DNA from: Sphingobacterium sp.
GTDB lineage: Bacteria; Bacteroidota; Bacteroidia; Sphingobacteriales; Sphingobacteriaceae
Length of the DNA: 64,000 bases
Reading direction: 5' to 3'
Assembly: GCA_031286695.1 (NCBI GenBank)
Contig: JAITTY010000001.1
Coordinates: forward strand, 219,838 to 283,837
The notes below the pieces were generated by a model. It made no database searches, had not been told where the DNA came from, and worked only from the letters and a program-made list of their open reading frames with translations. The stretch's first letter is position 1. Every line of letters begins with the position of its first letter. This document shows positions 36,889 through 47,278 of this stretch, one piece after another. Made by a program: the position numbers and the translations under genes.

Positions 36889-38922
36889 CTAAAACTTCAT
36901 TTTCTGAATTCTTATCGCATTCAATATAGCTATTAACGATACGCCAACATCGGCAAATACAGCTTCCCACATTGTTGCCAAACCTCCAGCTCCAAGAATC
37001 AACACGATCCCTTTGACTATGAAGGCAAGGCCTATATTCTGATAAACAACTTTTTTCGTTTCTTTTCCAATGCGAATGGCCATTGGAATTTTCGAAGGTT
37101 TGTCATCTTGTATCACGACATCGGCCGTCTCGATCGTCGCATCACTGCCCAGTCCCCCCATCGCGATTCCAACATCACTCAGTGCTACGACCGGAGCATC
37201 GTTAACGCCATCACCAACAAAAGCAACAGATTCGTATACCGCCTTTATTTCCTTGACTTTATTCACTTTATCCTCCGGAAGCAGATCACCATAGGCCTGA
37301 TCTATACCAAGCTCCTTGGCAACATAGGCGACTACTGTCGTCTTATCCCCGCTCAGCATCGTTGCTTTTACACCGAGCTTATGCAAGAGCTGGATCGTAA
37401 GCGCAGCATCCGCTTTAATGCGATCAGCGATCGTCATGAATCCTACAAATTTGCCGTCCAAAGCGATCGCAATGGTCGTATAAACGATACTATTCGGATC
37501 GATATCATAGGCTACATTAAACTTGTCCAACAATTTAAAATTTCCTACCAACAGTACTTTACCATCAGTAATAGCTTTTAGCCCATGCCCGGCGATTTCT
37601 TCCACATCATCAAGACTGACCGCTTCATCGACCTCGCCAGCATATTCTCTGATTGCCGTTGCAACCGGATGACTACTGTGGCTCTCTATTTTATTGACGA
37701 GCTTCAAAATTCTTGCTTCATCGTAACCGGCCTGTAGTTTAATTTCCTGCACCTTAAAAACGCCCGCAGTCATTGTCCCGGTTTTATCCATCACGACATG
37801 TCTGATGTCGGCCATCACATCCAAAAAATTACTACCCTTAAATAGAATACCATTTCTGCTCGCGGCACCTATTCCGCCAAAATATCCCAAAGGAATTGAA
37901 ATGACCAGTGCACAGGGACAAGAAATCACTAAAAACACGAGAGCCCTGTACAACCATTCGCTAAATACATATTGACCGACAAACAAGTAAGGCAGGAGAC
38001 AGATTCCAATGGCCAAAAAGACCACAATTGGCGTATATATCTTAGCAAACTTCCGAATAAACAATTCTGTCGGTGCTTTTTGAGCTGTCGCGTTCTGTAC
38101 AAGTTCAAGGATCTTACTCAGCTTGCTATCTTGATAAGCGGTTGTCACCCGAATTAGACTCACGGTATTCATATTGATCATTCCGGCCAGTACAACATCA
38201 CCCTTCATCTTTGTATCTGGCTTGCTCTCGCCAGTCAGCGCGGCTGTATTAAATGCACCTTGTTCAGAAAGCAATTCACCATCCAGCCCGAGCTTTTCGC
38301 CAGGTTTCAGCTGCACTATTGCTCCTATACCTGCATCGGCAGCTTTGATCACTTTGCTCTTTCCATTCTCCAAAATGGTCACTTCATCCGGACGCTGATC
38401 CAGCAATGCCTTAATATTACTTTTAGCCCGACTCACCGCCAAGGTCTGAAACACTTCTCCTACGGCGTAAAATAACATCACCGCTACAGCCTCCGGGTAT
38501 TCTTTGATTCCAAAAGCTCCTAGGGTAGCAATGCTCATTAGCAAAAACTCCGAAAAGATTTCCCCTTTAGCTATACTCTTTAAAGCATCCCTGATGACAG
38601 GAACCCCTACTGGCAGATAAGCTAATATGTACCAGCTTGTCCGGACCCAATCCTTAAACCATGCTTGCGCAATCCAATTATCCATAGCTATTGCAGCAAT
38701 GAGCAAGACAAAAGAAATTAGCGCAGGTAGAAACAGCTGCATCTGACTGGCCCCTGCCGTCGAGTGATCGTGACCGTCCTCATCAGGACTATGATCATGA
38801 CCATGGCTGGAAGCCGGAGCTTCCCCAATAAGGTCTTCAGCTCCGGCCTGGTTATATATTTTTTCTGTCTGTGTACAACAAAGCTGTCTGCCTTGTGCAT
38901 CATAACGATGTTTATGTTCCAT
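36889..38922 (-). CDS. zntA: Zn2+/Cd2+/Co2+ P-type ATPase (ZntA/CadA group)
   Basis: 677 residues. There is no CxxC HMA domain; instead the N-terminal 60 residues carry a CC pair and a His/Asp-rich tract (SHGHDHSPDEDGHDHS), likely the metal-binding segment. Core motifs: CPCALVISIPLGYFGG in the membrane, a form typical of zinc/cadmium pumps, phosphorylation site DKTGTMTAG, SHPVATAI, and VGDGVNDAPVVALSDVGIAMG. It exports divalent transition metals from the cytoplasm. It is the last gene of the metal-resistance operon, 34 bases after czcB. Confidence 0.92.
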   Translation of the reverse strand: MEHKHRYDAQGRQLCCTQTEKIYNQAGAEDLIGEAPASSHGHDHSPDEDGHDHSTAGASQMQLFLPALISFVLLIAAIAMDNWIAQAWFKDWVRTSWYILAYLPVGVPVIRDALKSIAKGEIFSEFLLMSIATLGAFGIKEYPEAVAVMLFYAVGEVFQTLAVSRAKSNIKALLDQRPDEVTILENGKSKVIKAADAGIGAIVQLKPGEKLGLDGELLSEQGAFNTAALTGESKPDTKMKGDVVLAGMINMNTVSLIRVTTAYQDSKLSKILELVQNATAQKAPTELFIRKFAKIYTPIVVFLAIGICLLPYLFVGQYVFSEWLYRALVFLVISCPCALVISIPLGYFGGIGAASRNGILFKGSNFLDVMADIRHVVMDKTGTMTAGVFKVQEIKLQAGYDEARILKLVNKIESHSSHPVATAIREYAGEVDEAVSLDDVEEIAGHGLKAITDGKVLLVGNFKLLDKFNVAYDIDPNSIVYTTIAIALDGKFVGFMTIADRIKADAALTIQLLHKLGVKATMLSGDKTTVVAYVAKELGIDQAYGDLLPEDKVNKVKEIKAVYESVAFVGDGVNDAPVVALSDVGIAMGGLGSDATIETADVVIQDDKPSKIPMAIRIGKETKKVVYQNIGLAFIVKGIVLILGAGGLATMWEAVFADVGVSLIAILNAIRIQKMKF

Positions 38923-38956
38923 AACTTGCTTTGATTATGTTAACAAATGCTGTCAA

Positions 38957-40267
38957 TTAATGTTCGTGTCCACCTGTATTGCTCATTTTAGCATTGATAA
39001 AAAAAGCACCCTTCACAACAATTTTTGTTCCGGCCGGCACTTCTGTAACCGGGATAATCGCCGTATACCCCAAGGCAGACACGCCTTTTTGAATCTCAAT
39101 TTTTTCAAAATTGATGTTCTTGGCCTGTTCTTCTCCATGCTCCCCGGCTTCCTTCTCATTGTTGTGTGCATGTTTTGCTTCACCCTCATCGTGCGCATGC
39201 CCGTGATCGTCGTGTCCTTCTTCATGCTCCTCAGGTTTCTTGTCTGTCTCCACAAAAATATAATACTTGCCGTCAGCCTCCACAATGGCGTCATTAGGAA
39301 CAGCCGGAGTCCGCACATTATTGACACCGATCATACCCGTGATGTTCATCCCATCAATCAAGCCCACTTTGCTGCCCACAACCGTACTGTGTACAGCGAT
39401 GGTCTTGCTGTCATTTTCAAAGGAAGATCCAATCGTAAAAACTTTGGCCGTATAGGTCTTATCCGGGTTGTTGGTCAGTTGAAAGTTGATAAGCTGGCCG
39501 ACTTTAACCAAAGGTAAATCCTTTTCAAACACCTGCAGATCCAAATGCAGCAGACTATTGTCAACAATCTCAATCACGGGTGAAGAGACATCCACATAAC
39601 TCCCAATTTTCGCAAAAACATTACTTACTGTTCCATTGATAGGGCTTGTTACGGCCAATGAGGTTCGCATATTGGAAAGATTTACGCTATTGGGATTAAT
39701 GCCCATCAATTGGATCTGTTGTTGTAAGGAGGCCTTTCGAGCCCGTAAACTGTTGAAGTCCGCTGTTGCTGCCTGCAGATTTTTCCGTGCGCCCGCATTA
39801 CCTTCATTCAATTCCTGTTGCCTCGCCATTTCTTGTTCTGCCAGGGTAATCTTACTTGCGAGGGATACATATTCCTCCTGCAACTGTACAAACTGGGGGT
39901 TGGTAATCGTAGCGATTACCTGCCCCTTACGCACATTGTCTCCCAACTGTACATTCAATGTCTTTACAACACCACCATAAAGCGCCGTCGCATTCGCTTT
40001 ATTGTTATTGGGTACACTCAAAAGTCCATTGGCCTTAATTGTAGCTGTCAGTTCCTTCTCTTCAATACCTCCAAAAACGATGCCCACAGCTTTTATTTGT
40101 GCAGCACTCAGGGCGGCTACGGTAACCGGCCCTTCCTCATGCCCCTCTTCGGCTTTAGGCTCTTCCTTTCCCGCTGGTTGACCTTTACGCTCCGACTCAT
40201 TAGAACCGCAACCGTAAAAAACAGTAACGGCGATACATACGATAAATATCTTTATGAAAACTTTCAT
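38957..40267 (-). CDS. czcB: CzcB-like periplasmic adaptor lipoprotein of an RND metal pump
   Basis: 436 residues: lipoprotein signal with Cys20 in FYGCGSN, then an acidic segment, then the membrane-fusion fold: lipoyl half-motifs around YGGVVKTLNVQLGDNVRKGQ and AVTSPINGTVSNVFAKIGSYV with an alpha-hairpin in between (about 150-215), then beta-barrel and membrane-proximal domains. A striking His/Glu/Asp-rich loop (about 355-390) resembles a zinc or nickel binding tract. It links the inner-membrane pump to the outer-membrane channel. It starts 7 bases after the CzcA stop. Confidence 0.9.
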   Translation of the reverse strand: MKVFIKIFIVCIAVTVFYGCGSNESERKGQPAGKEEPKAEEGHEEGPVTVAALSAAQIKAVGIVFGGIEEKELTATIKANGLLSVPNNNKANATALYGGVVKTLNVQLGDNVRKGQVIATITNPQFVQLQEEYVSLASKITLAEQEMARQQELNEGNAGARKNLQAATADFNSLRARKASLQQQIQLMGINPNSVNLSNMRTSLAVTSPINGTVSNVFAKIGSYVDVSSPVIEIVDNSLLHLDLQVFEKDLPLVKVGQLINFQLTNNPDKTYTAKVFTIGSSFENDSKTIAVHSTVVGSKVGLIDGMNITGMIGVNNVRTPAVPNDAIVEADGKYYIFVETDKKPEEHEEGHDDHGHAHDEGEAKHAHNNEKEAGEHGEEQAKNINFEKIEIQKGVSALGYTAIIPVTEVPAGTKIVVKGAFFINAKMSNTGGHEH

Positions 40268-40274
40268 TGTTGAC

Positions 40275-43200
40275 TTATTTGTTATTGAAGTAATTATATT
40301 GAATTGCTGATTGATTATACTGATTGAGTACCTCTAAATAATTCTGACGAATCCCTATGGCCTGACTTAAAAATTGACTTAATTCAGCAAAACTGATCTC
40401 TCCAGTTCGATAACCCAAACTTGCCGCTTTAATGATCGCATCAGCTTGTTTTAAACCCGAAGACTCGTAAAATTGCAGTAATGCACTATTCTTGTCAATC
40501 TCTGCAAGTGCGTTCCCTTTATTGGTTTGGAATACCTGCGTATCATATTCTAACTTACGCTGTTGAACTTCCATTTCAGCATTGGCAGCCTTCACTTTAC
40601 TTTTATACGCGCCCAGGCTAAAGACGGGGAAAGATGCGGAGACAGAAAATCCCGATAACGGATCTTTGGCTCCCCACACACGTTGGGAGAAAAATCGCCC
40701 CGAGAACTCGGGTTTATTTGTATTTTTCTGAACACTGATATTCGATGAAGCGATATTTACATTCTGCTGCTGTAAAACAAGTAAAGGATGCGTTAGTTCT
40801 TCAGATGGGCTGGCGTTCACGACAATCTTCTCCAAGGACTGATCCAATGGAAGCATCCACTCATTACGATCCAACAACATCATCAATTGCTGCTGCTGAA
40901 TAACAATATCCTTTTTGTTCTGAACCAATTGAGCCTGCAGCTCTTTCAATTTTGCTTCTGCGGCGATTTTATCCAGCGCAGCCACATCACCAGTCCTAAA
41001 ACGTAATTCCGTTGCCTTAAACATGGCTGTATAGATACTATCCAATTCCATATACAGCTTTTGACGATCCTGGAGATACCAAAGCTGAAAATAGGCTGTC
41101 CTTACATCTTTTGTAATCGCAATTTTCAATACATCCGTATTTAAATTCGCATATTTTAGTTGTTGTTTAAAATACTCTTTACGCGCTGCGTAGAGCCCGG
41201 GCCAGGCAATACTTTGCGTTATACCAATTTTCAATAAGCCGGCCTTATCCGTAGGACGGTAATCTTCATTTTCTGCAAAAATCCCGGTCTTGGGGATTTC
41301 GGTCGCCGTTTTAACATTAAAACCGGCACCCACGATTTCAGCCTGGTTGATCTGAAACTGGCGATTGCTCTTTAAAGCAGTTTCCACAGCTTCTGTAACA
41401 GAAATGCGCTCTTGACCAAACACCTGAGATCCCAAGGTCATAAATAGGAAAACAAGCACTGTAACAAAGGTCTTAGCACCGCTACTTCGTTTCATATTCC
41501 ATTTAGAATTAAAAATTATATACAATAATGGCAGCACAAATAACGTCAGGAAAGTTGCCGTTATCAATCCGCCAATAACTACCGTTGCCAAAGGTTTTTG
41601 AACTTCAGCGCCGGCACTTGTACTTATTGCCATCGGTAAAAAGCCCAGCGAGGCCACTGTCGCTGTCATGAGTACGGGACGTAAACGGGTCAAAGTACCT
41701 TCTTTAACGCGTTGAAAAATATCATCGACGCCCTCTTTTTTCAGCTGATTGAATGTCCCAATTAAAACGATACCATTGAGTACGGCCACACCAAACAAGG
41801 CAATAAAACCGATACCGGCACTAATACTGAAAGGCATGCCGCGCAACATCAATGCAAATACCCCTCCGATAGCACTCATTGGAATTGCGGTAAAAATTAG
41901 CGTCGCCTGCTTAAAGGAATGGAACGTGAAATACAACAACATAAAAATAAGCAATAAGGAAACTGGCACAGCAATCAACAGACGTGAACTCGCTTTTTGC
42001 AAATTCTCAAACTGCCCCCCATAGGTGAAATAATAACCCGCAGGAAGTTTTACATTTGCCGCCAATTGTTGCTGGATATCTTTTACGACGGTTTGAACAT
42101 CACGCCCTGCCACATTAAATCCAATCACAATTCTTCTTTTACCAGCTTCGCGGCTGATTTGGGCCGGTCCCAATTTATAATCAATGGCAGCAACCTGAGA
42201 AAGAGGAATCTGTGTACCCGTATCTGTAGGAATCATCAGATTACGTACATCATCAATACTGTTTCGGTGGGTTGTATCTAACCTGACGACCAGATCAAAG
42301 CGACGTTCATTTTCATAGATCTGTCCCGTACTTCGACCGGCAAAGGCGGTACTCACCACATCATTAACGTCCTGAATGGTCAATCCATAATTCGCAATCC
42401 GTGTACGGTCGTAAACAATATTGATTTGCGGCAGACCAGATACGCGCTCCACTTGTGGAGAAGTCGCCCCTTGAACGGATTGAATCTGCGCGGCAACCAC
42501 ATTCGCGTAAGCGGCCAGTGAGTCGATATTTTCACCGAAGATCTTTACAGCCACATCCTGACGGATACCCGTCATCAACTCATTGAAACGCATCTGAATA
42601 GGTTGATTCTTTTCGAAAAAGACACCAGGAATTACCTCTAATTTTTCAAGAATAGCACTACCCAGTTCTTCATAAGAACGTCCCGACTTCCACTCTTTTT
42701 GAGGCTTCAATACAACCATAATATCTGTCGCTTCCGGTGGCATAGGGTCGGTCGGCACCTCAGCAGCGCCTGTTTTACCAACAACCATCTTCACTTCATC
42801 AAATTCTTTGATAATCCGGGAAGCCTGCATAGAGGTTTCAATACTTTGCGAAAGCGAGCTTCCCTGCGGAAGTATACAATGGAACGCATAATCACCTTCC
42901 TGCAATTGTGGAATAAACTCGCCACCCATATTCTTAAAAAAGAAGGCCGACAAAGCAAAAATGGCAACAGTTAAACTCACGATTAGGTATTTAAACCGAA
43001 TGGCTTTTTGTAATAAAGGCTCATAAATACGCTGCAGCCCCGCAATCATCCGGTCACTCAACGTCTTCTTGTCGCTGTGTTTTTTCGGTAGGAACAAAGC
43101 GCACATCATAGGGATATAGGTTAACGAGAGAATCAATGCGCCGAAAATGGCAAATCCAACTGTTTGTGCCATTGGACGAAACATTTTCCCTTCAACACCC

Positions 43201-44597
43201 ACCAATGTTAAAATTGGAATATAGACAATAAGAATAATAATCTCACCAAAGGCTGCACTGGTACGAATCTTTGAAGCAGACTCAAATACCTCATGATCCA
43301 TTTCAGCCTGGGTCAATTTCTCGGTTGACTTTCGTAAGCCTAAATGGTGTAGTGTAGCTTCCACCACAATGACGGCTCCGTCCACAATCAAACCGAAATC
43401 TATCGCACCCAAACTCATTAAATTGGCGCTTACGCCGAAGACGTTCATCAGTCCAAGTGCAAACAGCAGCGCCAGTGGAATCGCCGAGGCAACGATAAGA
43501 CCTGCGCGCAAGTTCCCAAGAAATAATACCAGGACAAAAATGACGATCAGCGCGCCTTCAATCAGATTTTTTTCAACAGTACTGATCGCACGCCCAACCA
43601 GATCCGTCCGATCTAAATAGGGCTCTATGACCACATCATCAGGCAAAGACTTTTGAATAGTCGGTAACTTTTCTTTCACCCGATTGACCACCTCATTACT
43701 ATTTTCCCCCTTTAGCATCATGACGACACCGCCCACAGCGTCTACCTCACCATTGTATGTCAAGGCTCCATAGCGCACCGCATGACCAAAACGTACATCC
43801 GCAACGTCTTTTACATAAATCGGTATAGACCCTGATTTTCGGATAGCAATATTTCTGACATCTTCCAAGGAGGTCGCCAGCCCAATTCCCCGGATAAAGT
43901 AAGCATTCGGTTTTTTATCAATATAGGCACCACCTGTATTTTGATTGTTTTTCTCTAAGGCAGTAAATATCTCTGGAATCGTGATATTCATAGCCTTAAG
44001 TCTATTCGGATCAACAGCTACTTCATATTGTTTGAGCTCACCTCCGAAACTATTGACCTCGGCAATTCCAGGTGTTCCATAAAGCTGACGAGCAACAATC
44101 CAATCTTGCATGGTGCGCAAATCTTTTGCGTTGTATTTCTTTTCGCTTCCCTTTTTAGGATGGATAATATATTGATATACTTCTCCCAGTCCAGTACTTA
44201 CTGGAGCCAGCTCAGGTTTACCAATACCTTGTGGAATCTGATCCACCGCTTCTTTTAAACGCTCACCAATTAGCTGACGTGCAAAATAAATATCTACATC
44301 ATCGTCAAAAACAACGGTAATGACAGAAAGCCCGAAGCGTGAAATACTTCTGATCTCCTCAATTTTGGGTACAGTTGCAATACTTTGTTCAATTGGAAAA
44401 GTAACCAATTGCTCCACTTCCTGTCCGGCAAGAGTTGGACAAGAGGTAAAGATCTGGACTTGATTATTGGTAATATCAGGAACGGCATCTATTGGCAGTT
44501 TCGTTGCACTCCATGCCCCCCAAATGATAAGCAACAAGGTCATTAAACCGATAACGATCTTGTTCTTAATGCTAAATTTTATAATATGATCTAACAC
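40275..44597 (-). CDS. czcA: CzcA RND metal pump fused in frame to a CzcC/TolC-like channel
   Basis: 1440 residues. Residues 1 to about 1030 are a complete heavy-metal RND pump: KLPIDAVPDITNNQVQI near the start, the membrane proton-relay motif DFGLIVDGAVIVVEA (D, D, E of CzcA/CusA), and the late GIGFIALFGVAVLNGIVLI repeat. From M1035 (ATG 41495) the chain continues with a canonical signal peptide (KTFVTVLVFLFMTLGSQVFGQ) and about 385 residues of outer-membrane-channel type with long coiled-coil helices. Fused CzcA-CzcC chains occur in other Bacteroidota; the chain may be cut, or the channel re-initiated at M1035. Substrate by context is zinc, cobalt or cadmium. Confidence 0.93.
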   Translation of the reverse strand: MLDHIIKFSIKNKIVIGLMTLLLIIWGAWSATKLPIDAVPDITNNQVQIFTSCPTLAGQEVEQLVTFPIEQSIATVPKIEEIRSISRFGLSVITVVFDDDVDIYFARQLIGERLKEAVDQIPQGIGKPELAPVSTGLGEVYQYIIHPKKGSEKKYNAKDLRTMQDWIVARQLYGTPGIAEVNSFGGELKQYEVAVDPNRLKAMNITIPEIFTALEKNNQNTGGAYIDKKPNAYFIRGIGLATSLEDVRNIAIRKSGSIPIYVKDVADVRFGHAVRYGALTYNGEVDAVGGVVMMLKGENSNEVVNRVKEKLPTIQKSLPDDVVIEPYLDRTDLVGRAISTVEKNLIEGALIVIFVLVLFLGNLRAGLIVASAIPLALLFALGLMNVFGVSANLMSLGAIDFGLIVDGAVIVVEATLHHLGLRKSTEKLTQAEMDHEVFESASKIRTSAAFGEIIILIVYIPILTLVGVEGKMFRPMAQTVGFAIFGALILSLTYIPMMCALFLPKKHSDKKTLSDRMIAGLQRIYEPLLQKAIRFKYLIVSLTVAIFALSAFFFKNMGGEFIPQLQEGDYAFHCILPQGSSLSQSIETSMQASRIIKEFDEVKMVVGKTGAAEVPTDPMPPEATDIMVVLKPQKEWKSGRSYEELGSAILEKLEVIPGVFFEKNQPIQMRFNELMTGIRQDVAVKIFGENIDSLAAYANVVAAQIQSVQGATSPQVERVSGLPQINIVYDRTRIANYGLTIQDVNDVVSTAFAGRSTGQIYENERRFDLVVRLDTTHRNSIDDVRNLMIPTDTGTQIPLSQVAAIDYKLGPAQISREAGKRRIVIGFNVAGRDVQTVVKDIQQQLAANVKLPAGYYFTYGGQFENLQKASSRLLIAVPVSLLLIFMLLYFTFHSFKQATLIFTAIPMSAIGGVFALMLRGMPFSISAGIGFIALFGVAVLNGIVLIGTFNQLKKEGVDDIFQRVKEGTLTRLRPVLMTATVASLGFLPMAISTSAGAEVQKPLATVVIGGLITATFLTLFVLPLLYIIFNSKWNMKRSSGAKTFVTVLVFLFMTLGSQVFGQERISVTEAVETALKSNRQFQINQAEIVGAGFNVKTATEIPKTGIFAENEDYRPTDKAGLLKIGITQSIAWPGLYAARKEYFKQQLKYANLNTDVLKIAITKDVRTAYFQLWYLQDRQKLYMELDSIYTAMFKATELRFRTGDVAALDKIAAEAKLKELQAQLVQNKKDIVIQQQQLMMLLDRNEWMLPLDQSLEKIVVNASPSEELTHPLLVLQQQNVNIASSNISVQKNTNKPEFSGRFFSQRVWGAKDPLSGFSVSASFPVFSLGAYKSKVKAANAEMEVQQRKLEYDTQVFQTNKGNALAEIDKNSALLQFYESSGLKQADAIIKAASLGYRTGEISFAELSQFLSQAIGIRQNYLEVLNQYNQSAIQYNYFNNK

Positions 44598-44748
44598 AAT
44601 ATACGTGATTAATGCTTAAATAATAGCTCGTTAGAATAGCTCATCTCTTGTCGTGATACAATACAACAAGCGTATTCCGAGCACAAAGCTGAATAAAGAA
44701 CAGCATAGCATGCTCATTCAGATTTGTTTTTAGAATTTTTACGAAAAA

Positions 44749-45078
44749 TTAAGCATTAACTTTTGGCGGCTGCCAGATGCTTCCAAAATAACTGGAAACA
44801 ATCGCTGTATTGAGAACAGGATTACGACTATCAAAATAAATTGATACCGGGACACCATCTATTTGCGGAAATTGATACGCATAAGCCGTTATATTTCCAC
44901 TACAACAATTACAATAGCAGAAAATAGAACAGGCATCGGATGCGTCATCACTGTGGTTATGCGCTTGATTTAATTGTGTTTCCATAGCAGTCTGCTCACA
45001 GCGATTGGTAGAATCACTGCAGGGAACAAAAGAAAGTCCCATAATATATGCTATCAATATGAAAACAATTAATCTCAT
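44749..45078 (-). CDS. small Cys/His-rich exported protein (DUF6660-like)
   Basis: 109 residues with an N-terminal hydrophobic helix (MRLIVFILIAYIMGLSFVPC). Behind it come a spaced set of Cys and His residues: a HNHSDDASDACSIFCYCNCCSG tract carrying five Cys and two His. This looks like a metal-binding periplasmic protein. I recall a small family (DUF6660) in Bacteroidota that begins with LSFxPC and lies beside RND metal pumps, but cannot verify the number. It is first in the metal operon, 151 bases upstream of czcA, which supports a metal sensing or buffering role. Confidence 0.65.
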   Translation of the reverse strand: MRLIVFILIAYIMGLSFVPCSDSTNRCEQTAMETQLNQAHNHSDDASDACSIFCYCNCCSGNITAYAYQFPQIDGVPVSIYFDSRNPVLNTAIVSSYFGSIWQPPKVNA

Positions 45079-45575
45079 GAATACACAAATTTAAAAAAAA
45101 TAAATTAAAATCTCCGCTTGGTCCCAGAAATCTATCGCTTAGCATTACCTCCTGTTCTTCTTAAAATAATCGAACAGCTGCGCTGAAACAACCGCTTCTC
45201 TCAACCCTTAAATCACATAAAAACGCATAATCCTACACAAGGCTACCGACCAATACTTACATTAACTATTAATACATTTTTATTCAAATAAAACGAATTG
45301 TAATTAACAGAAAAATAGCGTAAAACGTGTTTAAACAACATTAAAGCCCTAAATAACACCGTTGTAGATATTTCTCTACAAGAAAAATAAGATAACATAA
45401 ACACATAATGTTAAGTGAAATGCTATTTATATAATTGCATCGATAAAAAACAATAGCAATAAAAAAAGCAAAGGTATACCATTTTTCAATCACAAATCGG
45501 CATACAACTGCAACGATCATTTACGATACAAATCAATAACGAAATCAAATAATCAAAAATCAATAACAAAACAAA
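45079..45575. other. 497-base intergenic region, no gene seen
   Basis: AT-rich spacer between the divergent metal operon and the fimbrillin-like gene. A possible -7 box TAAATTTG (minus strand, 45093-45086) lies just before the start of the small Cys/His-rich gene. No open frame of protein-like composition, no RNA fold and no strong repeat was seen. Confidence 0.5.
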
Positions 45576-47195
45576 ATGTCAATTAACATGAATCTAATCC
45601 CCCATCGCCGACTGACAAACCTGTTCATGCTAGGCTGCAGTGCCTTCGCACTTAGCCTCTACTCATGTAACAAAAGCGGAGAGAGCACTGCATTAACAGG
45701 AGAAACTGTCGTTAAAATCAATCTATCAGGCGTAGAAGCCTACAATGAATCCGACAATAATGCGGTTCAAAAGCAAGCCTCTGCTGGTTCTTCACATACA
45801 TCCAGCAGTGCACCAGATGTACAGGAAATGACCGTACCATTGGACAACGGAGGCTCCATTGACGTTGTTCTAACAAACAGTTCAGCTGTCACAAAAAGCC
45901 TGGTTGCCTCATCCAATCCCAAACTAGCGGCTGCTCAAACCATTGAGAAGCCATTGGACAAAAATGTAAAGTACAAAGTTGTTGTTTATGACAGCCAAGG
46001 AAACTACGTAACGGAAAAGGTCTATAACTATGGCGAGGAGGCGACTGCCGCAGGTATTGTTCTTGATGCCGGAAAGTCCTACACCTTTATTGCTTATTCA
46101 ATCAATAGCACAACAGCAATACCGAGCATTAACAATCAAAACACCTTATCAACAGCAAGCTTAAACAATGTTAGCGGTGATTTAATGTATTACACAGGTA
46201 CTTTGACGCTAAAAAATGGTGTAAATAACTTGAATGTCGTATTAAAGCACAGATTTAGCCAAATCACAACAACATTGACAATGGATCCTAGTATGACTGG
46301 CGCGATAACTCAAATCGGTACTGCCGTATTAAACCCGAGTCACAATAGTGCAAATTTAAAGTTCTCGGATGAAACGTTAACGTACAACGGTTTGAACAAC
46401 GCTGGTGTAACCACGCAATTTCCGGCTTTAGGCAATGGCCTGCGCACCGTGATCAGCAATCCGTCCTTATTGATCCACCCGACAACCAGCAACGGAACAT
46501 TGATGCTTAGCAGTCTCACCATTGATGATGAAACCAAAACGAACATCAAAATTCCAAATGTTAAGATCAATCCTGGACAAAAATACGACCTGAAACTTAA
46601 CTTCAGAACCTGTACACAAGATGTAACCAGTGATGGCTTAAACTGGAGCTACCCAGCAACAACATCGGGTGGCAAAACAGGCATCATGAAAGATGGTAAA
46701 TTCTATCCAAATGGAACTGCTATCGACAGAAGTTTCACTGCACCAGCGGCAGACTATGGTTTTGTCTTCGATATTACCGAACTCGACAATGCTTTCAATA
46801 TGGAAGTTAATGGTGTGAAACTAGCAAAACAGGAAATTCAATTTCAATCCAATGCAGTTGCCTCTACACAAAATATCCAATTTTTTGACGGAAGCAAATA
46901 TGCAGGCAACAATATCGAAACCAACAAAAAAATCGATGAGGTTTACAATATGAAAGGTACAAGCACTGCTCCTTTAGTTAAAGTGGTAATCAGCAGAACT
47001 GGACAAGTCACTATGTTTGGCAGTAAAACATCTGGCGGCCCTTTATATGAACTTAAACTCTTTAATGGCAACAGTTTCAACACATTCCCTTGGAGCGCAA
47101 CACAAAGCAACACCGTAAAAGTAACCCAACTTGTTGATGGACGCACAATTATCAAAGGTGTAGGTGCTGGAAAGAAGAAGATCCCTTGCAAATAA
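45576..47195 (+). CDS. fimbrillin-like surface lipoprotein
   Basis: 539 residues; the start may also be the ATG at 45588. A lipoprotein signal ends with lipobox ALSLYSC, then come Ser/Thr/Asn-rich regions. The fimbrillin-type pattern VVVYDSQGNYVTEKVYNYGEEA and AGKSYTFIAYSINSTT (residues about 120-200) is that of FimA/Mfa-like anchored pilins of Bacteroidota. The C-terminal part is beta-rich and unassigned. Such proteins are exported through the lipoprotein pathway and assembled on the surface. Only one such gene is present here, with no other pilus genes. A 56-residue peptide gene follows 83 bases later. Confidence 0.7.
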   Translation: MSINMNLIPHRRLTNLFMLGCSAFALSLYSCNKSGESTALTGETVVKINLSGVEAYNESDNNAVQKQASAGSSHTSSSAPDVQEMTVPLDNGGSIDVVLTNSSAVTKSLVASSNPKLAAAQTIEKPLDKNVKYKVVVYDSQGNYVTEKVYNYGEEATAAGIVLDAGKSYTFIAYSINSTTAIPSINNQNTLSTASLNNVSGDLMYYTGTLTLKNGVNNLNVVLKHRFSQITTTLTMDPSMTGAITQIGTAVLNPSHNSANLKFSDETLTYNGLNNAGVTTQFPALGNGLRTVISNPSLLIHPTTSNGTLMLSSLTIDDETKTNIKIPNVKINPGQKYDLKLNFRTCTQDVTSDGLNWSYPATTSGGKTGIMKDGKFYPNGTAIDRSFTAPAADYGFVFDITELDNAFNMEVNGVKLAKQEIQFQSNAVASTQNIQFFDGSKYAGNNIETNKKIDEVYNMKGTSTAPLVKVVISRTGQVTMFGSKTSGGPLYELKLFNGNSFNTFPWSATQSNTVKVTQLVDGRTIIKGVGAGKKKIPCK

Positions 47196-47278
47196 TCAAT
47201 AAATAGATCAATAATCGGAAAGAATAAATCTTGCTGCGTATAACATTTAAAAAAAACAGCACGTAAAAAAAAGATATT

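Noticed and set aside
45079-45575. Possible riboswitch or small RNA in the 497-base spacer
   Set aside because: No conserved fold or strong hairpin could be seen by eye.
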